Source: Phorcus lineatus (lineage: Eukaryota > Mollusca > Gastropoda > Trochida > Trochidae). From it: a stretch of DNA of 64,000 nucleotides. Shown one piece after another: positions 36,701 through 48,600 of this stretch. Position 1 is the stretch's first letter; every line of letters begins with the position of its first letter. Under the pieces are notes generated by a model that saw only the letters and a program-made list of their open reading frames with translations, did no database searches and was not told the DNA's origin. Location of the stretch: the NCBI GenBank assembly GCA_921293015.1, contig OV121081.1:65799022-65863021 (forward strand), in the 5' to 3' direction. The translations under genes and the position numbers were made by a program.

Positions 36701-38008
36701 CAAAATTACTCGTCCAATTGGAATGCAACCTAGTCATACAACCTTTTCAATCAATATTTTGCCTTGTATCTGTTGGAGAAAAGTTTCCCACATAACGTTT
36801 GAATAATTTGTTCACACCAGCCACGTTATTTAGTCCTGTTTTTTAAATTTTATAAATCGTATTATTGTAACAATAAGTAACGGTTTCCATCACTTTTGTA
36901 AATGGAAAATAGCAAAATTGACAAGATTTGTCGTATTAGAGTCCCACACCATACCGTACATGTGTCTTTAAGCCTCTGGTTGAAAATACCTGGTATGTCT
37001 TTTTCTGAGGGGTTAATTGGTTCCAGTTCCTCGCCAGTTTTACGGGTAAACAACTTGTAGAATGTAACGTGACCATCAAATGTCGAACCCCTGAAGCTAT
37101 CGAATGTAATGGCCAGTTTGTCGGAAACACCGTCTGCCCGACATAGCTCCACATCCAGCGGAGTTCCGTCGCTTGGCTGAAAGAGGTGGGTGTGGATCAC
37201 GGACGGGTTGGAGGGGACGTTAACATCTATCACGTGCAGCATAGCTGTGTCTTTCCCTGCAGGTACAGATAGTATCGTCATGTATTCACTGTTTGAATAT
37301 CATCTTTAAAATCGCATTGAAAAACCCTGAAAATAACAAAATACTGAATGGTAATTAAAAAATTTTTAAAAACCCATATTTATTCTTTTAAAATGAAATG
37401 AATGTCCATGTTTGATACAATCAGATCCCAGACAATGATGTTTTACTAAACGTGGTAGTTTGAGTTAATGTTCAACAATGTTAAAGCTCTGGGGAACCAT
37501 ATGCTTATCACAAGTTCTTCGAACTTCGATCATTTGAATCGGTATAATCAAATATACCATGAACTTTCACCAGTACTACAACTTGTATGTGATTGGGTAA
37601 TAATCAGTTTGGTATCATTTCAATTTCAATATGAGATCTTAATCTACTTAATGCATTACGTTACACAGTTTATAGGTCATGGCGGATCGGTTATTCTTTT
37701 ATCAATGAGAATTGTGTTTCCTTTTCTATTGTTCCGTTATATTTGACATTTCTTCTGTACTCAATTTAACTGAGTTTAATCATGTCTGCAGTGTGTTAGT
37801 AACATAAATGGAGTTGTAAATTCAAACACTTACCTAAGACGTAAAGTATATTTGCTAAGGAATCATAAGCACTTTCCCCGGCAGAATTGCTGTTGATTTC
37901 ATAATTCAGGTCCCTGTTGGGTAGTCTGAGATACGCCTGTGGCTTGAGGACAAGCACAGCCCCACAAATGCTCAAGGTGGAGAACAGAAGGAGGGAGGGC
38001 TGGAACAT
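30721..38008 (-). CDS. MSP130-like biomineralisation glycoprotein, copy A (10 coding exons)
   Basis: Exons in transcript order: 38008-37834, 37256-36990, 36689-36485, 34825-34687, 34213-34102, 33005-32844, 32485-32429, 32028-31811, 31284-31061, 30853-30721 (stop TGA). They sum to 1692 nt (563 aa), and all phases and GT-AG sites agree. Start MFQPSLLLFSTLSICGAVLV is a signal peptide; AYLRLPNRDLNYEINSNSAG and GKDTAMLHVIDV follow. Repeated beta-propeller-like motifs include GPHPDNMKFSS, VVANEGEPR, EPEYVAISPSNGFAYVTL, DANDQDG, TADEGRP and GSGRNGLLYVYS. MSP130 (mesenchyme-specific cell-surface glycoprotein) is known from sea-urchin skeletogenic cells and from mollusc and brachiopod shell tissue; related bacterial proteins carry the choice-of-anchor I domain. 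There is no hydrophobic C-terminal tail (it ends TADDQKDSTS), so secretion rather than GPI anchoring is inferred. Introns hold a 31-bp minisatellite and a C26 run. Confidence 0.93.
33258..33771. repeat. 31-bp minisatellite, 17 copies, in MSP130-A intron 5
   Basis: Seventeen copies of AGAGATTCTT, each within a unit of 30-33 bases (GGGGGCATGGTAGAGATTCT then TCCACCTACAC). Units differ by GCAG/GTAG, CCAC/ACAC and the number of Gs. ORFs across it on the plus strand are artefacts of the repeat. It sits in the intron between exons 34213-34102 and 33005-32844. Confidence 0.97.
34256..34530 (+). repeat. Mollusc-type interspersed repeat (GTGAGGTGAG...GTTTAACGCCGC)
   Basis: The stretch begins with four GAGGT repeats and GAGTTGCTGTTTAACGCCGC, a signature I recognise from a widespread molluscan interspersed repeat. 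Downstream, GTAAGTCAGTCTCCACCACA may belong to the same element. It lies in MSP130-A intron 4, and no protein is coded. The assignment rests on recall of the signature, not on a search. Confidence 0.5.
35015..35040 (+). repeat. Homopolymer run C26 in MSP130-A intron 3
   Basis: Twenty-six consecutive cytosines preceded by CCCT and followed by TTCCCCTCC. On the gene strand this is poly-G. Exact length may be affected by sequencing error. Confidence 0.9.
35505..35765 (+). repeat. Dispersed repeat family 1, copy 2
   Basis: Shares ordered blocks with 4180-4450 (GCCAC, TTGTTG-AGTCA, ATCGAAAACCGGACA, CAAACGTAATTT). A partial third match is at about 38640-38665. It lies in MSP130-A intron 3. Confidence 0.65.
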
Positions 38009-39959
38009 TCTTCTCTGAAAATAGTTTCAGTAAGAAAACTCCTTGATGGTTTCAAGGTGTAATGAGCAATGGCATCCATGAGGTATTCAACCCCTGATGT
38101 AATCACGAGCGATTTAACTTTCATTTTCTTCCTTGATGATAGAGAATCACATTCAAGTCCAAAATCCATTCCGATGTTGAACATTATGTATAACATTTTA
38201 TGTTTTAATCTCAGTGTTTCGCCCAAATCCAAAATTTCGATAGCATATATATTCTAAGCATTTCCCTCATGTACAAAGACATTTTTTCTGTAGTAATAAA
38301 TGGTTTCTGTTTTGTTTTATCATTGATAAAATTAACTTTAACGACGCATGACATAACGACATCTTAAAATTCAGTTTAACATTTACTCATCGTTTTAAGT
38401 TTGTCCGCTGTGTAAACTAACATCATTGTATGTATAGTTAGTGCTTCTTTAGTTGTTTTCAAAGTGGCAATGTCATGTCAATGTCATGTCATTAGGTTTT
38501 GCAAAAACTGGAATATCATTAGCCCTCTTATGTTTTATTGGTTTCTTCTGGTGTTGAATTACATTCCGTGTGTTCTTGATATATCCAAATGTACTGAATT
38601 TGGCTTAATTTCATCATGATACTTATCGGTTCAGTGAAGTTGTAATTTGCGGTCGAAAACCGGACAATGTATCTTGGCTTGCCTACTTCGAAAAAAAACA
38701 AACCAAAGTTTCCATCGATAAGGATTGAGAGGATAACAAATATTCAATATTTGAGTGACTTGTGCTATTTTTCTTTTGTGAGAATGCATAATTATATGAG
38801 TAGAATGCCGGTAAAGTGAAATGTTTGTAATCTGAATAAGCATCTACGAAATATTGGAAAATAAATAAATGAATAGATAGGTTATTTCATGATAAAGTCA
38901 GTAATTTAAACATCAGTGTTTTATCGGCAAAAACCTGACATGGGACTGATGGATCCAGATGTAAACTTGAAGTAATTTCATGATTTATATGTGCTCTTGC
39001 TTATATAGCTGTTTGAATTACAAACCATTAATGTATAAAGGTATACGTTTGGCAATCGTGTTATAGGAAGGGGGGATTTAATTACATAGATTATTGTATT
39101 TATTTCATGAAATCCATGAAAGTGTCCATTGTTTATAGGTATAAACAAAAAAGTATTTTGTTTATTATAAAAAATCCTCGCTATATTTTAACCACGCATA
39201 TTTCTATATTCTACTTTGTGGTTGAGTTAACACCAAATTGTTGTCAGCTTCTTTGATTTGCATTAATGCAATGAATACATTTTGAGATCCCAAAGTCACC
39301 TGATGAAGAGTATATATGTTCTTCAAAACGTTGTGTATCTTCACGATTGAAATGAAGTTGTTCAGAAAATGTTGCTTGCTTTATTTCATTTAAAGAACAT
39401 TACTTCAGTTGTGGCTTAGAAAATGACTCCAAACAAAGAGTCGAATTTGTTTTATCAAACTACCACATATGACAAATTATTTATAGTAAAATGGACGTAT
39501 AGCCTAATCAATTGCCCATGAACAACATGTCATCGTGAACTGCAATGTATTTTTACATCGTATAAGCTTATCCGCTCAGAAGTATGTATTCGCTTGGACG
39601 TATATTCGTCTGGAAGTGCGTACTCTTCTCTTAAGTCCTGAGCCAGAAAGAGATTGTTCACAGACAAGACTCACCTTAGGTGGCTACACGAGCGGACACT
39701 GGGAGAGAACCACATGGCTCGGTCGGTTTACAATGTAAGTCGCTCCTTAACAGATAAGCTTCCAACTGACCTTTACTAGTTTCCATGATATTCTTCTCCA
39801 GTCAACTATATGTTTAGAAAAACTGGTCCGAAAACAACCCTCTTAAAAACCAAATAGAAATAAATACAATACCCTTCAATTCTTTACGATCAGTATATTA
39901 AAGGTATAAAAACAAAACCATTGGCCTTGTAGCTCAATGGGTTATATAAAAGTTAATCT

Positions 39960-40215
39960 AAAGATGATCACAGGGTCTGCACATCAAATCCATTTATTAT
40001 AATCCTCATCAGCTTAGGAGTCTGTCCACACGACTTTAGCTTTCTAGTCCTCTTGCTTTGAGGGTGCGGCATCATTGGGTCACCAAAATTTAAAACTCTC
40101 AATCCCCATCGGCTAAGGAGTCTGAAAACATGGTTTCACATTTCTACGCGGAAATACGACTCTTCTTAAGATGAAAATAGGTTTCTAGGGCGTGGCTCCT
40201 TCGTCACAGGAACAC
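39960..40215 (-). repeat. Dispersed repeat family 2, copy 2 (inverted)
   Basis: Read on the minus strand it matches 57600-57850 and 19290-19520: on the plus strand it shows CAGCTTAGGAGTCTGTCCACA, CTTTAGCTTTCTAGTCCTCT, AAGATGAAAATAGGTTTCTA and GGGCGTGGC. The upstream half also appears duplicated (second AAGGAGTCTG at about 40115). Confidence 0.65.
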
Positions 40216-40329
40216 CAAATTTATTTATTATTTGGTGACACGTGGTCCTAAGCGTATCTTCAATGACTGTAATCATTGAGGTTCAGCAACATCGGGCGCG
40301 GCTCGCTGAATGGGCGGGTTAACTCGTCA

Positions 40330-40560
40330 TTGCTTGATAAACTAACAACTTGTTAGAGACTTGTATTGTCTACTTTGGCAAAAAACCTAATTCAAAATGT
40401 GCCTCTGTTTACCCAGCAGGAAATGGGTACCTGGTGAAAGGGTTCTAGCGACTATATATGTCAGCTTGGGTTAGACCAGGGTAATGATGTTGGTAGCGAA
40501 TTGAACATGCACTAGTAAATGGAAATGAGCGCTTTATTGGTATAAGATTATTATTATTAT
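40330..40560 (+). repeat. SINE-like element with (ATT)n tail
   Basis: The sequence GGGTACCTGGTGAAAGGGTT, then CGACTATATATGTCAGCTTG, then ATGAGCGCTTTATTGGTATA ends in ATTATTATTATTAT. A conserved-looking body with a simple 3' tail and no ORF fits a short interspersed element. No second copy is seen in the window, so the call is tentative. Confidence 0.45.
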
Positions 40561-42023
40561 ATTCAAAAGCTTATAAGTCATGAATTTTTATTTCAAATTT
40601 CCCGAGCCAATGGTTCTTGAAAGGAGGTGGTATAGTGAACAATTTACGGATGGACGAAAAGACGGACGTCATACCATTCTATAATATTTGATAAGGTCAG
40701 CTTAATGGGTTTATTTGCATTTCTGCATTCCTTTGGGTGCATAGTAATATCAGCGATTCCGTCCATCTTTCTTTTGTTTTCTACATTTCATCAATGTGTG
40801 ATTTTTATCCTCATGAATTTATAAATCTTATACTTTTTCTCTTTTACATTTCCTGACTTTTAATAGTGTCCGACCGATTACAGAAAGAATTTTCTAATAA
40901 TTGTTTACAAGTTACACACGGCTTTACAACACAATCTAAGGTGAAAGATCCTTCTGTCTGCCTCCTCAATCTCGTGCATTTAAAATAGCTTACCAGCGTA
41001 CCAAGTGTTTGCTCTCTCCCATCAATGTGCAAAGATTGAAAAAGTGTTTTTTCACAGAAAATAACTAAAATAGCAACAAAATTTATTTTATACGACCGGC
41101 TTGTGAACATGTGCTCCGTTGTTCATCTATCACACCATCCCCTCCCTCTCTCTAACAAAGCAAACCAGTGAATGATTTTGATAATTTGATATATATTGAA
41201 TATTTTGTTTCTGAATTTTGTAGTAATCAGTAATTCGAGAAAAGGAAAAGCTTCAGAAACTTGAGACTTAATGCCCTCAGTTATTGCCTCCTGATCAAAT
41301 CATACCGGAACAGAAAATAGCCTTAACGGTTTAGCTTTATAGATCTTGGTACCAGTGGACCCTTTATCACGCGTAGTTCTGTCTTGTGGGGTTTTCAATT
41401 ATTTACGACTTAATTTTTGGTAAATTCTACAGACACATGTTATCATTTTTCTGTTGATATTAATATTTCGGTGGGCTCCGTAAATGGTACAGTTGACTGA
41501 CTGATGCGACTTGTTCAAATCTTAAAAAATTCTTAGAGGGAAAATTATCGATGTGAATTTTTCGACTTATGGCATAATTTGAAGGGGAAACTATTTAAGG
41601 GTCATCTTTTCTTAAATAACATTTCTAAAACAATTTTCAAAGAGACATGGGATTTTGACTCCGTTAGATCCCTTTTTGTTTTTGTGTAGTAATAGGTGCT
41701 TGATGATTGACTCCGGGTGTTTTATAGGCTGTTGTTTTCAACAACAAATGTCCCTTTAACAGCCGAGTTTACACAGACTTTAAATTCTTAAATGAATTAG
41801 TAATCAATTTATCAAATATTTATTATGTTGACACGTGGACTTACGAAAAAGTGTTAGTTATCAGGCACTCGCTTTAACAACGAACCTAATGCTGTATCGT
41901 TTAATAATCATTTGAATTTCAAATAACTAATCCACTCCTGAAATTCTTCAAAGGCATTTAGAAGTTGGTGTAATACTAGACAATTCTTATGGATAACAAC
42001 TTCTTTATTTGATTTCTCGCGAC

Positions 42024-42044
42024 GTTTCTGGGCCCCTTCTTCAG
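42024..42044 (-). other. Hammerhead-like CTGAAGA...GAAAC motif of a retroelement terminus
   Basis: On the minus strand CTGAAGA (42044-42038) is followed by a GGGGCCC block and GAAACGTCGCG. The order CTGANGA / short GC stem / GAAA resembles the minimal hammerhead core reported in Penelope-like element ends. Stem pairing is very short and no cleavage-site helix is demonstrated. Confidence 0.3.
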
Positions 42045-42595
42045 GTGACTGTTGATATGATACAAAGTATGGTATATATACATATATTACATGAAGCCAG
42101 ATAGGTAATTAGCTATACGCATTAATCCACTCCTGCCTTCATACTCTAACATTAGTCTGGCTTTGTTGTCGGCCGGCTTCACAAATATAACAAAATATTA
42201 CCAACATAAACAGAATATTTTAACTTTGAACTATTTTGGCAAAATTTAGTGATCACCCGACGTTGTTTCCATGCAGGCAGACAAGCCATGCTACAAACAA
42301 GAGAACCATTTCATGATAAGTGCTGTTTGGTCACATCATAGCAGGGTATACACACTGGTTCCGTCATACGCCTCAAGTCTATTACCAAATCACTGTGAAA
42401 CCAGAATGATACAAAGTTACGGCAGAATTATCAAGGATGATCATGAGGTTTATTAACACTGCTTTTGCTCGTGACAAAACTTTACGGTATCATCTGGGAA
42501 TTCTTTTTCTATTTCAAAATCTCTATAGGTCATTTACAACAAAGTTAAAGAGATAAACATGTTTCTAAAAATAACATGAATTGAAAATCTTATTT

Positions 42596-42601
42596 TTTAT
42601 T
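42596..42601 (-). terminator. Probable MSP130-B polyadenylation signal
   Basis: TTTATT on plus (AATAAA on the gene strand) 36 bases after the MSP130-B stop, in an AT-rich stretch. Confidence 0.5.
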
Positions 42602-42636
42602 CATTCTCGTTTAAGTAACATTGCTCATTGCTGCGT

Positions 42637-45600
42637 TTAAGGCCATTGCGCATCAGCTATCCCGTAGAAGGACACACTGCCACTCGCCAGCGAGGTAACC
42701 ATAACCATAGGGTTAGGTTGGTTGGTAAACCTGAAAAGACGAATGTATGTAATAATGTTTTTAAAAAAACACTCTCTACAATTTTTACAATTCAATATTC
42801 TGTATTCTGCCCCATCGTGGTATACTTATCTGAGAGTATTTACTATACTAATCCTTGACGATGAAAGAGCTTTCAATCGAGTAATACAATTGACAGAACC
42901 CGGATGGAGATTCCACTGAGCGTTTAAATGCAGTAACGAGCTGTAGGCAACCATTTAATAAACACCAACTCTTTGAGAAGGCAATCGGAGGACGAGTGTA
43001 TGTATATAACCTTTTAAAACAACACTTTCCTCAATTATACAGTTCATTATTCTATATCCTGCACCATCGAGGTATAAATATCTTTGAGTATTTACAATCC
43101 CCTGGTTGCCAATGAAAGAGCTTTCAATTGAGTAATAGAATTAACAGAACCCGGATTGGGATTCCACTGAGTGTCTAAGTGCAATAACTAGCTGTAGGTA
43201 ACCATTTACTAAACACCAACTCTGGAGAAGGCAATCAGTGGACTATAGAAACTATGTAGATGCATGTACCCGAATTAACAACTATGGAAGTTGTTAAGCA
43301 TTTGGTCTTAATGCCGATGAGTGTGGTGATATCAGTGACGTACCTGATTAATTTGCATAACCGACGAAGACAAAGCGATAGGAATGCCCTTATTATATTA
43401 ACCAACTAATAGTTTATGGAAATTGAACAATAATCTTATATACTAATATTTCTGTCTCATAACTACTGTTTGATCATGGACTTTGATAAACAAAATTTAG
43501 CGAGCTTTTTGTGACTCGTTCGCTTTTAACGTTGAACTCTTAACGTATCATTAATTCATTCGTTAAATTATATCAATTGTTTGCCATAATTATTTAGCTG
43601 GTTTGACAAGGGAACATTTACAGTTCTTAATTCACAAGTATCACTGTATATAGATTAGTTGGCTCACTTGATATCACTGATCTTGGCGTCTCCCATCATC
43701 TCTTGATTATACAGATTGGTCCACGTGCCGCTGATAGAGCCAGCCCTGTGGACACTCTGGAACTCGGGGGACGGGGTCGAGCCCCCTGGGAGGATCCTGT
43801 ACACATACAACAAGCCGTTTCGTCCACTGCCCAGGATAATCACGGTTTGAGTCTGAAAGTTGCCCACTGCAATGGCGCTGATCTCCGGGCCCTGGTAAAA
43901 CCACAGAAGGATAATCACGCAGCAGTCACTGTTTAATTCATGTGTAATCGTCTTAAAAGATTTATACAAAAAAGTACCTTATGACCATGACTGATATATA
44001 TTTGAAATTTGGTGAAGCTAGCATGTACAGTTTAGTTGATAGGTTCCAAACAAAGTTCTAGGATGGACGGACAGACGCTATATACCCCCGCTTACGCATT
44101 AAGGCGGTAGTATAAATATAAGACGCCAACATATCTGTTGTGGGTAATAGACATGTAAATGTCACTAACATGTCTTGAACAGATTCTAAACTTCTGCTCC
44201 GTTACCGTACATGGAGAGTCCCAATTCGAACTTGTTTTTATTGAAACTTTTTTTTACAAATCCGATAATATCAAAACACAAGCAAAGGATACAAGGATAC
44301 AAAATTATTGGCCTTGAGTTCTGCTCCTGAGGGAAAATGGTTAATGAGGGACGGACAGACTTACAACACGTTGGGAGACAGGGATTGTGAACAGAGCCGA
44401 CCTCGCTGGCCATTTCCGAACTCCATCACAAGCGCCTACTTTAGGAACTGACTTAAAATTACTCTTTATTGCAAACGGTCAATCGGCTTCTTCAAATAGT
44501 AATTTTCAAATAAAAAATTCTACATTTAATTTCAAACATCGATATCCAAAACTAAACCTCATTCACATTTCCGTACTCAAGCACAAGCACCTGTATCCGG
44601 ATTTGGATATCGATTGAGCATTTTTTTCTCAGATTCCTCATGTTAAATGGGTTTTAAATTCCTCAATGGAAGTATCTTGAACACTTGACTTGAATATTTA
44701 TTTTTTAAAATATACCTGACACATGCCATTGTGTTTCATATACATGGATAGAAGCTAAAACTAAAGAATCACTAGATTTGAAGTAGCAAGGCGCATGGCA
44801 TATACATTTCAGAAGTTCTCACCATCCATGCTGACCGTTGGTCGGCCTGCTGACTTGGTGTTTGGGACCCGATGCAGCAGTCGCCATTGAACGTATCAGG
44901 GAAGTGTTCTGCGCTGTAGCGCTCCAACTCAGCACCAGACTCGAAGACACGCTCAAAGGTCTCGGCGTTATGCACAGAGAAGCCCCGGCCTCCGAACATC
45001 AGGGGCTCCACACGCTGTCCGCCCTCCAAACCGTCCACGCTGCTCATAACGGCTCGACCTTGTTACACACAATTATCAAACTTCAATAAAACAACTACAC
45101 GTTACTCAGGTAACTTAATCTCGCAAAGCAAATAATCAGTTAAAACACCAGACTCTTAAGGACATCGCATCAGGTGCTCTACACGCTGCCCGGCCTCCAA
45201 ACCGTCGACGCTGTTCTGAACACATTTTTTGCATAAAACTATCAAAATTCAACATAACAATTAAAAGTTGCTAAAGTAACTTAATCTCCCACTGCAAATA
45301 CTCATTTCAAAGTATATGCAACAGTTTTATATTCAAATGTCTCGGTTTGGGTGTGGAAACCTAAAATATGTTCCTATCTAAACATGAACATGAAAGCACT
45401 TTCGAAATCGCCCTGATAAATAACCTTACGATGCATTTTCCCATGGTGGAAATAAAGATATCATACGAATGATTTTATATGACAGAGGGATTACCTAGCT
45501 CGTTATTGTTGGTCAGCTCACTCTCTAGACTCGGGTCCACGTTCCAATCTGAAACATAAGGTTGAATGCGATAATCTGTAATTCCCACGTTCATCTTCCA

Positions 45601-48600
45601 GTAGCCTAAGAAGATAATAATTCGCTGGGACGTGTTATCATCACGGGGACTCACAAAATGTTTCTTTTATAGGAATCGCTTGATAGGCATTGATAAATAA
45701 GTTATCACTGTTGAGGCGGCGATTGACGAGGCTTATTAGTAAAAGCTGTTACATTGTACATACAGATTGATTATGCTGCTTTTCTTTCACTAGCCGTTGA
45801 TGATTTTCCAGATCTTGTTTACAGGTATATCTACACTAAAATGTTGTTCCTGCGATCCAGATCGGGACTGTTATATAAATCGTTTTTGATGATTGGTTTA
45901 CTTTACAAAACATATTATTGGAAACCTTAATGACCTTCAGAGGTATAATATTATTACATAATATTGATCATAAAGGACTCCCATACAGGTCACACAGTGA
46001 GTGTACTTTTAATTGAATCTGACAAGCAACCAGTGGGGGACACTACGACTGGTATGATATGGCAGTCTCGTGGAAATAGAGTTCTGGCCGAACTATTCAT
46101 TACTCTTTGATGAAGGCTGATGAGTTCCGATGTTGTGCGTGGAAGTATATTACTGCAATTGTCTAGTTGAATCAAAGGCCCGGCAAGTGTAGCCGTTGCT
46201 TTCAAGGTCAAGAAATGTCGAATGGCACTGATGTAAAGCAGATGGAATTTCTGTACTAAGTCAGTCACATGCCGCTTCATGAGTCCAGCACGACACCATT
46301 ACTTTTTGTCTCATCAGGTGTGGCCTATCACAAAAGCCTCAGTTTTGTCGTCCAGTAAATAATCTTAGCCTATAAACATGCATTACTCTGATAGTGTTAA
46401 ACATAATAATTATGGAAGAAAATATACATTTTTTGCAAAATTACAATTAGTAGCTTACCCCCAAGCGTATTGGCTCTTCCATAGTCGGTGTATCCTGCTG
46501 AAGCGAGACTGCTGGGCTTGCCCTCATCTGCGGTCAACAGGTAGTTCACTCCCTCCCACTGGAGGAACGTCACCTTGTCGGGCTGGTAGAAACTCTTCAC
46601 CCTTCTATAGATTCTCCTGATGCCTGGAGATTAGAAACAATAATGCTATTGGCACTGTAAACGGGGCATTCTCCGTCACCCAGACCATAACTCTCTAAAC
46701 CACAACCATATCTTATCCCTCGAACTTTTCACCTCGAGTCTTGTTATGAAACCCAATGAAACGGTTTTTAATCAGAAGATGGATCTGAATAGTTTATTTT
46801 CGATGAGTTTTCAACAATCAGTTTTAACCCCATGATTCAGGGACCTGAATTCAAAATCTCAAACATAACTTTATAAACTGGATTCATGAATGCGTGAATT
46901 AAAAGAATTTCAAGCCATTCTGTAAAGCATGTCATGGGGGGGGGGGGGGGGGGGGGGGGGATTAAGTACGAATTTTCCTGACGAACAGTCCCAGAGGTGC
47001 GATGTAGAGGATATCGGGACATTACCTGGAGATCTGCGATGTTTAGGGGTAGGAATAAATAAATTGATATCGGTGAGTTTGTATGCGACTTTTCTGACTA
47101 AAACACAATAGGCTCTCTGAAATACGATATATACCTCACTTAATAGTATGATTATGCATTGTAATTTGGTGTCCTCCCATTAGACAACTTCCAGTGTGAC
47201 TACTATTCTTGCCTACATAATGGAAAATTAGAGCACCCTTTACTTATAACGAACATTATCAGGACCTCATTTCACGAAATCCTAAGGTTATAGTTATTTT
47301 CTTAAGTGCCCTTAGTTCAATTTTAAAAAGTTTAGTAAGTCTTAGGAAAGGTTGCTTTGTGATAGTTGACCCCGTATACTAGAATGCTCCTAGTTCGCCT
47401 ACACAGGAAATTCACAATGATATTTTTAGAAGTAAGTAAATTATTGGTTATTGCGTCCCCTCTATTATACCACTACACTAAAGGACTGCTAGGGTCGATT
47501 TGATTTCGGTCGTTTAATCGTTACAACTTCAGTAAATAAGGATTCTTGTTGTCATCAAATTATTGTCATTGTCAAAGAAATTCGTATTCTAATTAGCTAC
47601 GGTGCACTGATTTGGACATGGTTAACCTTTTGTATTAGAACATGGTAGCACACCTGTGTTTTTGGAAAATGTATTTATGATCCTTCTTACGATTATGATT
47701 AAGGCGCCATCTGGTTTTAGTTTTCTTTAATACAAGAAGTAAAATAGGAATACTTTTAAAGAATAAATACAATGACTCGAAAAAAGAAACAAACTCTTTC
47801 TCAAATATCTGCTTACGGATCTCATATTTTTTTAAAACATGATAAGCTGAAAAATGGTCAAATTAAATTTCTATTATAATCTCTCGTCTTCTACTTCTTC
47901 CAATCGAGCTACTGTTGATCTCGACTGTAAAACGTCAAGTTAATGAAAAGAGGAGTTGTAAGCAACACTTTTCACAGAGTGACTCATCTTTTAAACACCG
48001 CCAGAATCGGATTAGATATTTCTTGCTTATAACAATCTTAGGGTTTTTTCCCCACGGAGATAACTAGTTTCGAAACTTAGAAAGCAGGACCTCTTTATGG
48101 GTGGTAGAAAATATAGATATATGATTGGTTAGAATCAAATAAAACTGTGCAATCGGCGACGTTGTTACAAACTGCAAGTTCTCCTAACAGCTTAGAAGGC
48201 AGGAATGCTAGAAGACAGAAGACAGTCGGAGCTGTAAGACCATGTTTCATACCTTTTAAGGGATTTGCTTGGAGGCCAAAAACTTGGTCCTTTGCCAAAT
48301 GAAGTCTGAAAGGCTATTCCTGTTTATGCTATGATACTAGACGAAAATCAAATCCAAAACGTAGGGAATCAATAGAAATAAATAGTTCGAGGGTGCTCTC
48401 TTATGAAAAACTGTCCTCGAAGTGCACATGGACCTCGACAATTGGCCTTTTGATAGTAACACGACCGTAATTGATTGTTACGAGAGACTCTCATTTAAAG
48501 GAGCAGCAAAGGCCTACCATCTCGATCATTTGCGTCGACGTCCTGTACATCAAAGGACTTGTTTCCAAATGAAATGATGGTTTCGATAAGATCCAATTCC

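Larger units (their letters stand above)
38014..42595. other. Intergenic region between MSP130-A and MSP130-B, repeat-rich
   Basis: No coding exon is supported. The MSP130-A start is preceded on its strand by TATTTTCAG (acceptor just before AGAAGAATG), so a non-coding 5' exon probably lies further right, but I could not place it. The region contains family 2 repeat copy 2 (39960-40215), a SINE-like stretch (40330-40560) and two CTGA(A/T)GA...AAACG motifs (39300 on plus, 42044 on minus). Confidence 0.5.

Noticed and set aside
39925-39990. tRNA-like A-box (TAGCTCAATGGG)
   Set aside because: No B-box, no cloverleaf and no acceptor pairing; at best a fragment of a tRNA-derived SINE.
46837-47022. 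Minus-strand ORF with a run of prolines
   Set aside because: The prolines are the G25 homopolymer read on the other strand, inside an MSP130-B intron.
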